A DNA stretch of 62,750 bases from NCBI GenBank assembly GCA_030753015.1, contig JASMDC010000019.1:1-62750 (forward strand), given 5' to 3'. The DNA comes from Candidatus Undinarchaeales archaeon. GTDB taxonomy: Archaea; SpSt-1190; JASMDC01. A program made the translations under genes and the position numbers. Of the stretch, positions 8,684 to 16,893 are shown in pieces; position 1 is the first letter of the stretch, and each line of letters opens with the position of its first letter. The notes below the pieces were generated by a model that had not been told where the DNA came from, made no database searches, and saw only the letters and a list, made by a program, of their open reading frames with translations.

Positions 8684-9832
8684 ATGGTGACCATGGCCCC
8701 GATCCCGCCCACCTCGCCCCTGGTGCTCGTCCCGCTGCTGGCACTGGGCGCCATCACCTCCCTCACCGACATCAGGGAGGGCAAGATCAGGAACAAGCAC
8801 GTCTTCCCTTTCATCCTTCTGGGTATCCTCAGGATGCTCATCCTGGACACCCACGGTTACCTAGGCCTGCTGAACACGGGTATCGCCCTGGCCGCGGGAT
8901 TCGGGCTCTGGCACCTCAACCTCTGGAGCGCGGGCGACGCCAAGCTCTTCCTCGCCTTCGCTGCCCTCGTCCCTCTCAACGATCTGACCATGCAGTTCAA
9001 TCAGGTCTACTGGTTTCCCTCCTTCATGGTGCTGGTGAACACCTTCGTGCCGATGTTCGCGCTCATGCTCTTCCGACTGCTGTTCTTCACACCCCTGGCC
9101 ATGAAGACGATGCTCCTGCGACGCGTCCTCAAACCGGTCCAGGTGGTGAGCGTCGGGATGGCGCTCTTCGTGTTCATCTGGCTGGGCCGGGTGCTCATGG
9201 ACGCCCTCGGGCTCCCCCAGGTGTTCATCATCAACCTGCTCATCATGTTCGCCTGCATCGAGGTCATCGACCGGGTGGCACCGACGGGTGCGATGCCCGT
9301 GTACGCAGTCCTTTCGGTCGTCCGGCTCGCCGTGGACCCTGGTGTGTGGGAACCGGGCTTCATCGCCGCGTTCGGGACCCTCCTCATATCCTTCCTCCTG
9401 CTGCGCTACTTCGTCATCTACATGGGCCACCACTTCTACAGCACTCCCTGCGCTATCGACGAGCTCAAGCCCGGGATGATGCCCTCGGAAGGCATCGTCG
9501 AGAAGGACGGGAGGTACCACAAGGTGGAGCTCATCACCATCAACATCCTCTCTGCCATGCGCCTCAAGAAGCTCAAGCTGGCCTTCGAGATGCGGTCGAA
9601 GGGTCTCAACGAGGAGGAGGTCGAGCGCATCAAGAAGCTGGCAGAGGACGATAAGCTCCAGTTCGATGAGATCCTCGTCCAGCAGACCACGCCCTTCGCC
9701 CCCTTCATCTTCCTCGGCGCTCTCCTCACACTATATACCGGGGGCGATCCCGTGACCTACGTCAAGGTGGTCCATCCCGATCTCGTGCGCAGCATATTGC
9801 CAGCGGTCCTGGCACCCTACATCGGCCTCTAG
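8684..9832 (+). CDS. prepilin peptidase (A24 family) with C-terminal extension
   Basis: Start ATG 8684 (or 8693) lies about 40 bases after TTATAA (8639-8644). The 382-aa polytopic membrane protein carries the two aspartates of A24 peptidases: D in ITSLTDIREGKI, about residue 25, and D in WSAGDAKLF, about residue 87. It would cut archaeal class III signal peptides at the membrane's cytoplasmic side. Usual archaeal enzymes are 200-250 aa. Here a charged region of about 100 residues (AMRLKKLKLAFEM..., EEEVERIKKLAEDDK) and a final FAPFIFLGALLTLYTGG helix are added. The extension may be a regulatory or substrate-handling domain, which is an inference. Confidence 0.85.
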   Translation: MVTMAPIPPTSPLVLVPLLALGAITSLTDIREGKIRNKHVFPFILLGILRMLILDTHGYLGLLNTGIALAAGFGLWHLNLWSAGDAKLFLAFAALVPLNDLTMQFNQVYWFPSFMVLVNTFVPMFALMLFRLLFFTPLAMKTMLLRRVLKPVQVVSVGMALFVFIWLGRVLMDALGLPQVFIINLLIMFACIEVIDRVAPTGAMPVYAVLSVVRLAVDPGVWEPGFIAAFGTLLISFLLLRYFVIYMGHHFYSTPCAIDELKPGMMPSEGIVEKDGRYHKVELITINILSAMRLKKLKLAFEMRSKGLNEEEVERIKKLAEDDKLQFDEILVQQTTPFAPFIFLGALLTLYTGGDPVTYVKVVHPDLVRSILPAVLAPYIGL

Positions 9833-9835
9833 GGA

Positions 9836-10771
9836 CTACGACCGGTCCCCGGGGAGCCGCACCTGCCGTCGTACAGGCCGCAGTTCGTCGGTGCCGTAGA
9901 GTCGGGCGTACTCATTCCAGACGCCCTCGCACCGTGGCTCGAGGGTGCACTCGCTACATCGTGGCCCTTTCACCTTCCCACTACGTCGCTCGGGGAGGAA
10001 GTCCCGCGACTCGTACCCGGGCTCGCGCAGCTCGACCTCGGCGGGCAGGTGGAGCTCGATGGCGTTGGCCTCCCTGCCGGGGACAGCGCAGAATGGGACC
10101 GCCTCGTAGTATGCCGTGCGACCGGCCCCTTCCACCACGTCAATAGCCTCGGCCAGGGGACGGGCCAGCTCGCTCAGGCGCGGTACCACGGCCTCGGCGT
10201 CGTCCAGAGCGTTGCCGTCGGGGTGGACGTTGGCGAACTGCACCTGATGGACACCCGCTGCGACCAGCACGCGAGCGATGGCCGACAGCCGGTCGGCGTT
10301 GAGGCGCGTGATGACTGTGTTGGTGAGCACGCGGGCTCCGGCCTCCACAAGGTTGCGGATGCCGCCCATGGTCTGCTCAAAGCCCCCGGGCGCGCAGGTT
10401 ATCGCATCATGGAGCGCTGCAGTATCACCATGTACGGCCACCTCCACCTCATCGACGAGCTCGGCCACGCTCTTGGCGAGGTCCGGGTAGGCGAGCATGC
10501 GCCCGTTGGTCTGGAGGAGCACGCTCAGGCCAAGGTCCTTGGCCGCACGTAGTACGTCGATGATGTCGTCGCGGATGGTGGGCTCGCCCCCAGTGATGAT
10601 GGCGAGCGTGGCGCCGTTGGCAGCGGCCTCGGCAAGCTCCTTGCGCAGCTCGGCCAAGGTGCGGTCAGGCACACCGCGCTGTCGGTGATGCGCGACCACG
10701 CAGTGTCGGCAGTTGTTGTTGCATGCGTAACCGACCTTTACGGCCGCGATGCGGAGGGGGGCGCTCGCCAC
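9836..10771 (-). CDS. radical SAM protein with SPASM-like C-terminus
   Basis: A 311-aa protein with the radical SAM cluster motif CNNNCRHC near residue 17, the SAM-binding TGGEPTIR, and a C-terminal cysteine set (C..CTLEPRCEGV) like that of auxiliary-cluster (SPASM/Twitch) enzymes. It starts with GTG at 10771, about 5 bases after the stop of the Tes-like gene and with GGAGTGAG upstream, so the two are one operon. The substrate is not evident. Linkage to the lipid enzyme makes a role in membrane-lipid modification possible, but this is only inferred. Confidence 0.82.
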   Translation of the reverse strand: MASAPLRIAAVKVGYACNNNCRHCVVAHHRQRGVPDRTLAELRKELAEAAANGATLAIITGGEPTIRDDIIDVLRAAKDLGLSVLLQTNGRMLAYPDLAKSVAELVDEVEVAVHGDTAALHDAITCAPGGFEQTMGGIRNLVEAGARVLTNTVITRLNADRLSAIARVLVAAGVHQVQFANVHPDGNALDDAEAVVPRLSELARPLAEAIDVVEGAGRTAYYEAVPFCAVPGREANAIELHLPAEVELREPGYESRDFLPERRSGKVKGPRCSECTLEPRCEGVWNEYARLYGTDELRPVRRQVRLPGDRS

Positions 10772-10775
10772 CTGC

Positions 10776-12152
10776 TCACTCCTCGGGATCCGGACTGCTC
10801 CCTTGCAGGGTGTCCCCTTCCTTGCGTGCCATGCTGCGTATCCGTCGCTCTCGGGCCATGTTTCCCAGGCACATACCGACGGTGCCCTTGGTGGTCAGCT
10901 GGTGCACCGAGCACCGCCGTGCCCTCTCATACTCGAAGTTGTCCGGGTTGCACAACGCCCCGATCTCGAGGAAGATAATGCGGGGGGAGAGGTGGAACGC
11001 GCGCAGTGGCCTGCGTAGGAGGATCCCCAGTGCGAGCGAGGCGACGTTGAGCAGGAGGCCAAGGGTTCGCGGGCGCAGGGAGTGTGCGATGGCACGTGTC
11101 AGGAAGTAGGGCGTGGCCAACCAGCTCCCTCGCTCCCGCATGTCCCTGAACCGCTCGAGGGCGGGCTCGAGCCCGTCCAGTTCGAGGACCTCGTTGATCG
11201 TGGAATATTTTCCGTCGCGGTCTCGCAGCAGGAAGAACAGGTACTCGTTGGAGCACCAGCGCTGGGAGATAATGTTGAACAGCGAGTAGAGGAGCTTGTG
11301 GAACTGGAGGATCGTGCCGTTGGAGATGCGCCCGTCGGTCTGCTCGGCGAATATGTCGAGCAGCTCGTCGCCGCGTAGGCTCTTGGAGTGATCCAGCCCG
11401 GCCGAGCCCATCTCCACATAGGACTTGATGGCGATGCCCCGGACGAACGGATGCTCCACGGCATAGTCGATAATGCGGGGGATCTCGTCCTCGTTCAGTC
11501 CACGGGCGATGGTGGCCTCCAGCACCGTCGGGATGCCCAGCTCGCACAGGTTCTCGAGCGTTCTGCGCTTGATCGTGGCCATGTCACACTCGCGCATCGT
11601 CCGGTACACATCGTCGTCGAAACCGTCGAACTGGAGGTGCACCTCATGGAGCCCCGCCTCGGTGAGGGACCGAAGGTACGACATCTCGGCGATAGCCTTC
11701 CCGTTCGTGAAGAGCACGGGCACGTTGCCCGTATCACGGATGACCCGCACGATCTCGGGCAGGTCGTCGCGCACCGTGGGCTCTCCCCCAAAGAGGCTGA
11801 TGCGCTTGCCCTGCATCCCGTCCATCTTCTCCTTGATGAACTTGAGCGACGGCTCATCCCACAATCCCGCCGATGCACGGGTGAAGCAGATGGGACAGGC
11901 CATGTTGCACTTTGGCGTTATGTAGAAAATGTAGCTATCGTGGCTGTGCTCGGGAAGGTCCCAGATGAGAGTGGTGAAGAAGCGGTAGAGCTCACGGTAC
12001 TCTTGCGGATGGCGCGAGAGCACGACGGAGAAGTCGCCGTGCTCGGGGCATGTCTTCTCCATGTACACGCCCTCGTCGTCCACCCTCACTACGGCGTCCA
12101 CGGGGTCGCAGCATACGGGGCAGACGCTCTGGACCTCACGGAGCGTGTCCAC
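10776..12152 (-). CDS. tes: Tes-like tetraether lipid synthase (COG1964 radical SAM)
   Basis: The start is chosen at GTG 12152, about 25 bases from TTTTTAAAC (12173-12183). Longer forms would run through the divergent aminotransferase gene. The 458-aa product begins with a treble-clef-like Cys motif (VCPVCCDPV, then KTCPEHGDF). It has the radical SAM motif CNMACPICFT at about residue 109, SLFGGEPTVRDD, and further cysteines near the C-terminus. This order matches the COG1964/MJ0619 family, whose characterised member joins phytanyl chain ends to form macrocyclic archaeol and GDGT tetraethers. Family membership is clear. That this copy makes tetraethers is inferred, since the family also has members of unknown substrate. 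Confidence 0.75.
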   Translation of the reverse strand: MDTLREVQSVCPVCCDPVDAVVRVDDEGVYMEKTCPEHGDFSVVLSRHPQEYRELYRFFTTLIWDLPEHSHDSYIFYITPKCNMACPICFTRASAGLWDEPSLKFIKEKMDGMQGKRISLFGGEPTVRDDLPEIVRVIRDTGNVPVLFTNGKAIAEMSYLRSLTEAGLHEVHLQFDGFDDDVYRTMRECDMATIKRRTLENLCELGIPTVLEATIARGLNEDEIPRIIDYAVEHPFVRGIAIKSYVEMGSAGLDHSKSLRGDELLDIFAEQTDGRISNGTILQFHKLLYSLFNIISQRWCSNEYLFFLLRDRDGKYSTINEVLELDGLEPALERFRDMRERGSWLATPYFLTRAIAHSLRPRTLGLLLNVASLALGILLRRPLRAFHLSPRIIFLEIGALCNPDNFEYERARRCSVHQLTTKGTVGMCLGNMARERRIRSMARKEGDTLQGSSPDPEE

Positions 12153-12284
12153 GGGCGCCGGTGAGCCTTCGATGTTTAAAAAGAGATTGGTTAACGGGCC
12201 CGCGGGCGCCAGTTTGTACCCTGCTGACGTGGCGCACGTTCTCTTCGGGAACGTAGATAAACCTATCGAAAGCCCCCCCAAGGT

Positions 12285-13430
12285 ATGAAGGTCAATCTCG
12301 CCAGGAAGATGAACGGCATCAAGCCTTCCGATATACGCCGTCTCTTCGACCTTGCACAGGGGATGCCAGGGGTCATCAGCCTCGGCATCGGCGAGCCCGA
12401 CTTCGGAACCCCGGACCACATCCGGGAGGCCGCAAAGCGCGCCATCGACGAGGAGCGGATCTGCTACACACCGAACGCAGGTATCGCTGCCCTGCGCGAG
12501 GCACTGGCGGACAAGTACGGCCGTGAGGGCATGGTGTACGACTCGTCCAGCGAGGTCCTCATCACAGCCGGTGCGACCGAGGCGGTGTCCACCGCCATCC
12601 TCGGCCACGTCAAGACCGGAGACGAGGTCATTGTCCCCGATCCCGCTTTCCTCATCTACACTCCCCTCGTCCAGCTCGCTGGTGGGACGCCGAAGTACCT
12701 TCCCCTCCTGGCCGAGGACGGTTACCGGTTCGACGCCGACCGTCTTGCCGAGCAGGTCAACAAGAAGACCCGGATGATCGTGGTGAACTACCCGTGCAAT
12801 CCCACGGGCATGACCATGGGCACCTCCGACCTGAGGGCTATCGCCGAGATCGCCGAGGACAATGGGACGATCCTGCTATCCGACGAGGTGTACGACCGCC
12901 TCACCTTCGACGGTAAGCGCCACGTGAGCATGGGCACTATCACCGACAACGCCATCGTCATCAACTCGTTCTCCAAGACGTACGCCATGACAGGGTTCAG
13001 AGTGGGCTACGCCCTGGGCCGACGTGAGCTCATCGGCCCCATGCTGCGTGTGCACCAGTTCAACGTCGCATCGCTCACCGTCCCCTCGCAGCACGCTGCC
13101 CTGGCAGCTGCGACCGGTCCCGATGACTGTGTCGAGCACATGTGTGCCGAGTACGAAGCGCGGCGCAACCTTCTGGTGCGCGAGCTAGATAACTTGCAAG
13201 GGGTCTCCTACCTCGTCCCCGAGGGTGCCTTCTACTTCTACCTGGACGTCAGCGATACGGGAATGACAGGACTGGAGTTCTCCGAGCGCATGCTCAAGGA
13301 GGCGCTGGTAGTCGTTGTCCCAGGAAATGCCTTCGGTGACGTAGGCCACCACCACGTCCGAATTTCTTACGCTGCGTCCAGCGAACGCCTCATGGAAGCG
13401 TGCGAGCGGATGCGCCACGTGCTGGAGTGA
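12285..13430 (+). CDS. class I/II aminotransferase (aspartate/aromatic type)
   Basis: A 381-aa PLP-dependent fold-type I aminotransferase. Visible marks are GIGEPDFGTPDHI near residue 36, the NPTGMTMG motif (Asn that contacts PLP), SDEVYDRLTF, and SFSKTYAMTGFRVGYALG with the Schiff-base lysine. A C-terminal arginine in HHHVRISYA would bind the substrate carboxylate. It probably transaminates aspartate or aromatic amino acids, and tyrA at 16894 would fit the latter. It is divergent from the Tes-like gene; GTAGATAAAC at 12247 is its likely TATA box. Confidence 0.9.
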   Translation: MKVNLARKMNGIKPSDIRRLFDLAQGMPGVISLGIGEPDFGTPDHIREAAKRAIDEERICYTPNAGIAALREALADKYGREGMVYDSSSEVLITAGATEAVSTAILGHVKTGDEVIVPDPAFLIYTPLVQLAGGTPKYLPLLAEDGYRFDADRLAEQVNKKTRMIVVNYPCNPTGMTMGTSDLRAIAEIAEDNGTILLSDEVYDRLTFDGKRHVSMGTITDNAIVINSFSKTYAMTGFRVGYALGRRELIGPMLRVHQFNVASLTVPSQHAALAAATGPDDCVEHMCAEYEARRNLLVRELDNLQGVSYLVPEGAFYFYLDVSDTGMTGLEFSERMLKEALVVVVPGNAFGDVGHHHVRISYAASSERLMEACERMRHVLE

Positions 13431-13536
13431 GCGAGCGGCTGCCAAAAGTTGGTGAACTACCCCTCTCCAAGTAGAGATGCTATGAAAATTATTGAACCAC
13501 CGTGTTGCCTTACCTCAGCAAAAGAGGTGACGCAAG

Positions 13537-14628
13537 ATGAAGCACGGACACCAAACAGCACAGAACCTACAGATCGAGTACGAACAACTAACAACCCAGG
13601 AGCTGCACAAGAGATACAGGTACTTCATTGCCAAGGACGTGCACAAGAGGAGCACCACATACAATGTGCGGGACAGGATGGGCACCATCCTGGACCATGG
13701 TGAGACGGCCACGGACTACCAGGACCTCCATGACCGGCTCGAGCCATATCTTGACTCGGCGCTGATCGTGATGGAGGCGAGCACGAGCTACTACAAGCTC
13801 TACCAGGCATTCCTGGAGAACGGCTACGACGTTGTCGTCGCGAACACCATCAAGATACGGTCGCTTTTCCCCAAGGATGACAATATCGACGCTAGGAGGC
13901 TGTCGGACATGCTGCGCTTGGGATCGGTCCCGATCTCGTTCATCCCCGGTCCTGAGACCCAGCACCTGCGGAAGCTGGTCCGGACCAGACACTCCCTGAT
14001 GCAGGAGAAGGTCCGATGGAACAACCGCATCCAGGCACTTATCGACCTAGAGGGACTTAGGATGCCGCCCTTCAATGCCTTCACCAAGACCTGGACCCGG
14101 GCACTCGTCACGTACCTTGAAAGACCGAATGCCAGCTACGAGCTCAAACACACGTTCACGCACTATACCCGGGTGGAGCGACACCTCGAAGAGATCTCAA
14201 AGGAGATGCTCAGGTACACCGTCGAGCACTGGCGAGAAGAGTACGAGTTCCTCCAAACGATCCCCGGGATGGGGCGCATCACTGGATGCTACGTGATCGC
14301 CGATGTCCTGCCCATCGAACGGTTCGCAGTGAAGAAGGGACAGAAGAGTCTGAGACGGTACGTTGGTGTCGTCCCTGCGTTCAGCTCGTCGGGCGATTCC
14401 GTTTCTCAGGGCAGGATCCCAAAAGGGTCGAGCCGGAAGCTGCTTCGCTGGGCACTCGTTGAGGCAGCTAATGCAATAACAAGGACGAAAACCAAACTTG
14501 CTCAGTTCTACAAGATGAAGAAGAAGCAGAAGAAGTGTTCCGGAAAGGCCAAGATCGCCTTGGCTCACAAACTCTCAGATATCATCTATCACGTTCTTAC
14601 GACCAAGAAGCCATACGTGGCATCATGA
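13537..14628 (+). CDS. IS110-family transposase (DEDD recombinase)
   Basis: The 363-aa protein has the two-part build of IS110 enzymes. The N-terminal DEDD RuvC-like domain shows FIAKDVHKRS, VMEAS and DDNIDARRLSDML. The C-terminal Tnp_20 domain shows TIPGMGRITG, LRRYVGVVPAFSSSGDSV and GRIPKGSSRKLLRWALVEAA, including the catalytic-type serine. It looks intact and full length. A clear Shine-Dalgarno (GAGGTGA, 13525-13531) precedes the ATG, unlike the leaderless host genes around it. IS110 enzymes can be guided by a bridge RNA from the element's flank. Confidence 0.93.
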   Translation: MKHGHQTAQNLQIEYEQLTTQELHKRYRYFIAKDVHKRSTTYNVRDRMGTILDHGETATDYQDLHDRLEPYLDSALIVMEASTSYYKLYQAFLENGYDVVVANTIKIRSLFPKDDNIDARRLSDMLRLGSVPISFIPGPETQHLRKLVRTRHSLMQEKVRWNNRIQALIDLEGLRMPPFNAFTKTWTRALVTYLERPNASYELKHTFTHYTRVERHLEEISKEMLRYTVEHWREEYEFLQTIPGMGRITGCYVIADVLPIERFAVKKGQKSLRRYVGVVPAFSSSGDSVSQGRIPKGSSRKLLRWALVEAANAITRTKTKLAQFYKMKKKQKKCSGKAKIALAHKLSDIIYHVLTTKKPYVAS

Positions 14629-14678
14629 ACTGGAGGTATGAATGAAAGACCGATGAAGGCATGGAGGTGGTAAGGCAC

Positions 14679-14728
14679 GCTGCCCTTGAAGCCCGTGTGT
14701 ATAATACACTCAGTAGAGAGTGGGCAGC
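14679..14728 (+). ncRNA. possible IS110 bridge-RNA segment (nested hairpin)
   Basis: GCTGCCC (14679-14685) pairs with GGGCAGC (14722-14728). Inside, GTGTAT (14697-14702) pairs with ATACAC (14704-14709). The structure lies in the non-coding 3' flank of the transposase gene, where IS1111-type members of the family carry their bridge RNA. Target and donor loops were not identified, so this is a structural candidate only. Confidence 0.3.
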
Positions 14729-14759
14729 CAATGACTCCACATAGTGGGCCAACACGTTA

Positions 14760-15078
14760 GGAGCGTGCCAGTACCCTGATCGGAGAATGTCGTCAAAGGG
14801 CCTTACCACCAAAATGTCTAAATAGGAGGACGCATATAAATGTAACGAGGGACGCAACACGGGACCGGATGGGGAGAAAAAACAAATCTGATTCCCTCTC
14901 TGGCCTAAATAATTTTCATAGGAGGGGCTTCCCGCTTCGACGCTGTTCCCAGCTTCACGGGCGCATCGGGTGGTCCCCACCCTGATCGATCCTGAATGTT
15001 GATCGCAGCGTTCAGGTCACGGTCGATGATAAGACCTCTCGGAAGAGGACGTCCCGCCGAAACAAAAAAAGAGTTAAA
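14760..15078 (-). mobile_element. IS605-type element remnant, copy 2
   Basis: The left edge has GAGCGTGCCAGTACC. The right edge has a CCTCT/AGAGG hairpin with CGGA loop (15035-15048), then CCGCCGAAAC, an A-run and GAGTTAAA. Between them lies the 3' end of a tnpB gene on the minus strand, so the higher-coordinate edge is the left end of the transposon and the lower-coordinate edge its right end. Everything upstream of the last 44 tnpB codons is missing. The GTTAAA at 15073-15078 lies about 28 bases before the prenyl synthase ATG and seems to be its TATA box. Confidence 0.6.
14905..15036 (-). pseudogene. tnpB: C-terminal fragment of an IS605-type TnpB
   Basis: About 43 codons remain, reading GLIIDRDLNAAINIQDRSG...KLGTASKREAPP and a TAG stop. 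DRDLNAAINI is the hallmark of the C-terminal RuvC/zinc-ribbon end of TnpB/OrfB proteins, and the Gly/Lys-rich tail is typical too. The zinc-finger cysteines and all the N-terminal catalytic parts are gone, so the protein is inactive. An omega-RNA scaffold would lie in the region downstream of this stop (14760-14904), but cannot be defined here. Confidence 0.8.
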
Positions 15079-15102
15079 GATTAGCGCCTTCGGTAGAAGG
15101 TA

Positions 15103-16158
15103 ATGGTGGCACGTGCCAGCGACGCCAAGGCGATCCTCGGCCGGCTGCGGCCCCCTGTGGAGGAGGAGCTCAGGACCGTCATCGGCCTCCGCCCCGAGGT
15201 CTCTAGCCTCTACCGCCTCATGCAGTACCACATGCGCTGGCTGGACTACGACAAGGATACGGGCGAGTTCACGGTGTCCACCGCCTCTGGTGGGAAGCGC
15301 TTCAGGCCGATCATGTGCCTGCTCACCACGTCGGCGCTTGGGGGCGACATGGACACGGCCATCCCCGCGGGTGCCTCACTCGAGCTCATCCATAACTTCT
15401 CGCTCATCTTCGACGATATCCAGGACAACGATGAGCTACGCCGGTTCCGACCGAGCATCTGGGCAGTGATCGGGAAGCCCCGTGCCCTCAACATCGGGGC
15501 TGGGATGCACAGCCTGGTGAACGTAGCCTCCCTGCGCCTCCGTGACAAGGGCGTGCCGGCCGACACAATACTGGACATCATGGACGTGCTCTCCCAGTCA
15601 ATCATCGAGCTCTTCGAGGGCCAGGAGATGGACCTGAGCTTCGAGGAACGGGATGATGTGGCTGTCGAGGAGTACATCACCATGGTGGGCAAGAAGACGG
15701 CTGCCTTGGTGGAGGCCTCGTGCGCTACCGGGGCCATACTCGCCACAAATGACAAGGGGAAGGTCGACCTGCTGGCCACCTTCGGCCGTTCCATCGGCAT
15801 CGCGTTCCAGATCCAGGACGACGTGCTCGGCATCTGGAAGGATCCCAAGAAGATGGGTACTCCCCTTGGGAGCGACATCCGCAACCACAAGAAGTCCTTG
15901 CCGATTATCTATGCGCTCAACAACGCTTCGAAGAAGGACCGCAAGCTCGTCCTCGTGGCCTACCACAAGGAGCAGATGAGCGACGAGGACGTCAAGGCCG
16001 TAATGGACGTGCTGGAGCGCTGCAGCGCCCGCGAGTACGCCGAGAGCGTGGCCGAGGAGTACGCGAAGAAGGGAATGGCCGCGCTGGACACGGCAGGGCT
16101 CTCCGATGACGCCGAGCTGCGCACCATCGCCCGGTTCCTCATCCACCGCGAGTTCTGA
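15103..16158 (+). CDS. polyprenyl (geranylgeranyl-type) diphosphate synthase
   Basis: A 351-aa trans-isoprenyl diphosphate synthase. It has GGKRFRP near residue 63, the first Asp-rich motif FDDIQDND near residue 103, GKKTAALVEASC, and the second Asp-rich region QIQDDVLGIW followed by GSDIRNHKKSLPI. The second motif reads DDVLG instead of the common DDxxD, as in several actinobacterial-type enzymes. It condenses IPP with allylic diphosphates, giving the chain for archaeal ether lipids; chain length cannot be read reliably. Its promoter box appears to be supplied at the edge of the transposon remnant. Confidence 0.88.
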   Translation: MVARASDAKAILGRLRPPVEEELRTVIGLRPEVSSLYRLMQYHMRWLDYDKDTGEFTVSTASGGKRFRPIMCLLTTSALGGDMDTAIPAGASLELIHNFSLIFDDIQDNDELRRFRPSIWAVIGKPRALNIGAGMHSLVNVASLRLRDKGVPADTILDIMDVLSQSIIELFEGQEMDLSFEERDDVAVEEYITMVGKKTAALVEASCATGAILATNDKGKVDLLATFGRSIGIAFQIQDDVLGIWKDPKKMGTPLGSDIRNHKKSLPIIYALNNASKKDRKLVLVAYHKEQMSDEDVKAVMDVLERCSAREYAESVAEEYAKKGMAALDTAGLSDDAELRTIARFLIHREF

Positions 16159-16201
16159 GCCCACCCAAATCCTTATCAAGCACGCTTTCCTAGCTTCGTC
16201 C

Positions 16202-16807
16202 ATGCCACGGGTCAAGGCGGTGCTCTTCGACATGGACGGGACACTGGTCGATTCGTCCGACGCCTGGTTCGCCCTCTTCAACCGCGCCAGGGAGCGCTTC
16301 GGGAAGGCGCCCGTGTCCCGCGAGGTGTTCGACCGCGATGTGTGGGGCTGTCCGTTCGAGGAGGAGCTCTGGATGTTCTTCCCCGACGTGGACGGGAAGG
16401 AGGTGCTAGAGTTCTACGAGGGGCATTATCTCGATGCTGCGGACCATCTTCGCCTCATCGAGGGTGTGGAGGAGGTGCTCGCAGCGCTCGCGGACCGGGA
16501 CATCCCGGCGGCCGTGGTCACGAACACCCATCGGCCGCTCGCCCTGAAGGTGCTCGGTCGGCTCGGGATTGCGCGATGGTTCAAGGACGTTGTAGGTGGC
16601 GACGAGGTCGAGCACGGGAAGCCCGCTCCGGACATGGTGCTGCTCGGTTGCGAACGCGTGGGCGTGGGGCCCGACGAGGCCCTGTTCGTGGGCGATACCG
16701 AAGCGGACGTGCAGGCCGGACAGGCCGCAGGGGTGATAACCCTGTGTCTCGGACCCCATGGCGAGAACAGGATCTCCTGCCCTAGGGACGCGCTGGATCA
16801 TCTATAA
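16202..16807 (+). CDS. HAD-superfamily phosphatase (phosphoglycolate-phosphatase-like)
   Basis: Start ATG 16202 lies some 27 bases after a CTTATCAAG box; the open frame upstream is not conserved-looking. The 201-aa protein has all HAD motifs: VLFDMDGTLVDS (nucleophile and acid Asp), VVTNTH, the lysine in HGKPAPDM, and FVGDTEADVQAG. The cap is small and helical (type C1). It is a soluble phosphatase of the Gph/PGMB group with unknown substrate. Confidence 0.87.
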   Translation: MPRVKAVLFDMDGTLVDSSDAWFALFNRARERFGKAPVSREVFDRDVWGCPFEEELWMFFPDVDGKEVLEFYEGHYLDAADHLRLIEGVEEVLAALADRDIPAAVVTNTHRPLALKVLGRLGIARWFKDVVGGDEVEHGKPAPDMVLLGCERVGVGPDEALFVGDTEADVQAGQAAGVITLCLGPHGENRISCPRDALDHL

Positions 16808-16893
16808 GCATGAATAAGGATTATCGCCCCTTTGAGAAATGGGACCCGTCCGGGACAAACGTTCTTCCTCATTATGGGTGGGCCCGTAGTGCT

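Larger units (their letters stand above)
13431..14759 (+). mobile_element. IS110-family insertion sequence (limits approximate)
   Basis: The element holds one transposase gene, with about 106 bases between the aminotransferase stop and the transposase start and about 130 bases after it before the tnpB remnant. No terminal inverted repeats were seen, as expected for IS110. The exact ends cannot be set without another copy. The 3' flank contains a nested hairpin (14679-14728). Confidence 0.6.

Noticed and set aside
12153-12608. Long N-terminal extension of the Tes-like protein
   Set aside because: It would overlap the aminotransferase coding region on the other strand; the TATA-like box at 12173-12183 and the family start both point to GTG 12152.
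16808-16893. Regulatory element between the convergent HAD and tyrA genes
   Set aside because: Only 86 bases, with no clear hairpin plus T-run on either strand; nothing to support beyond a transcription end region.
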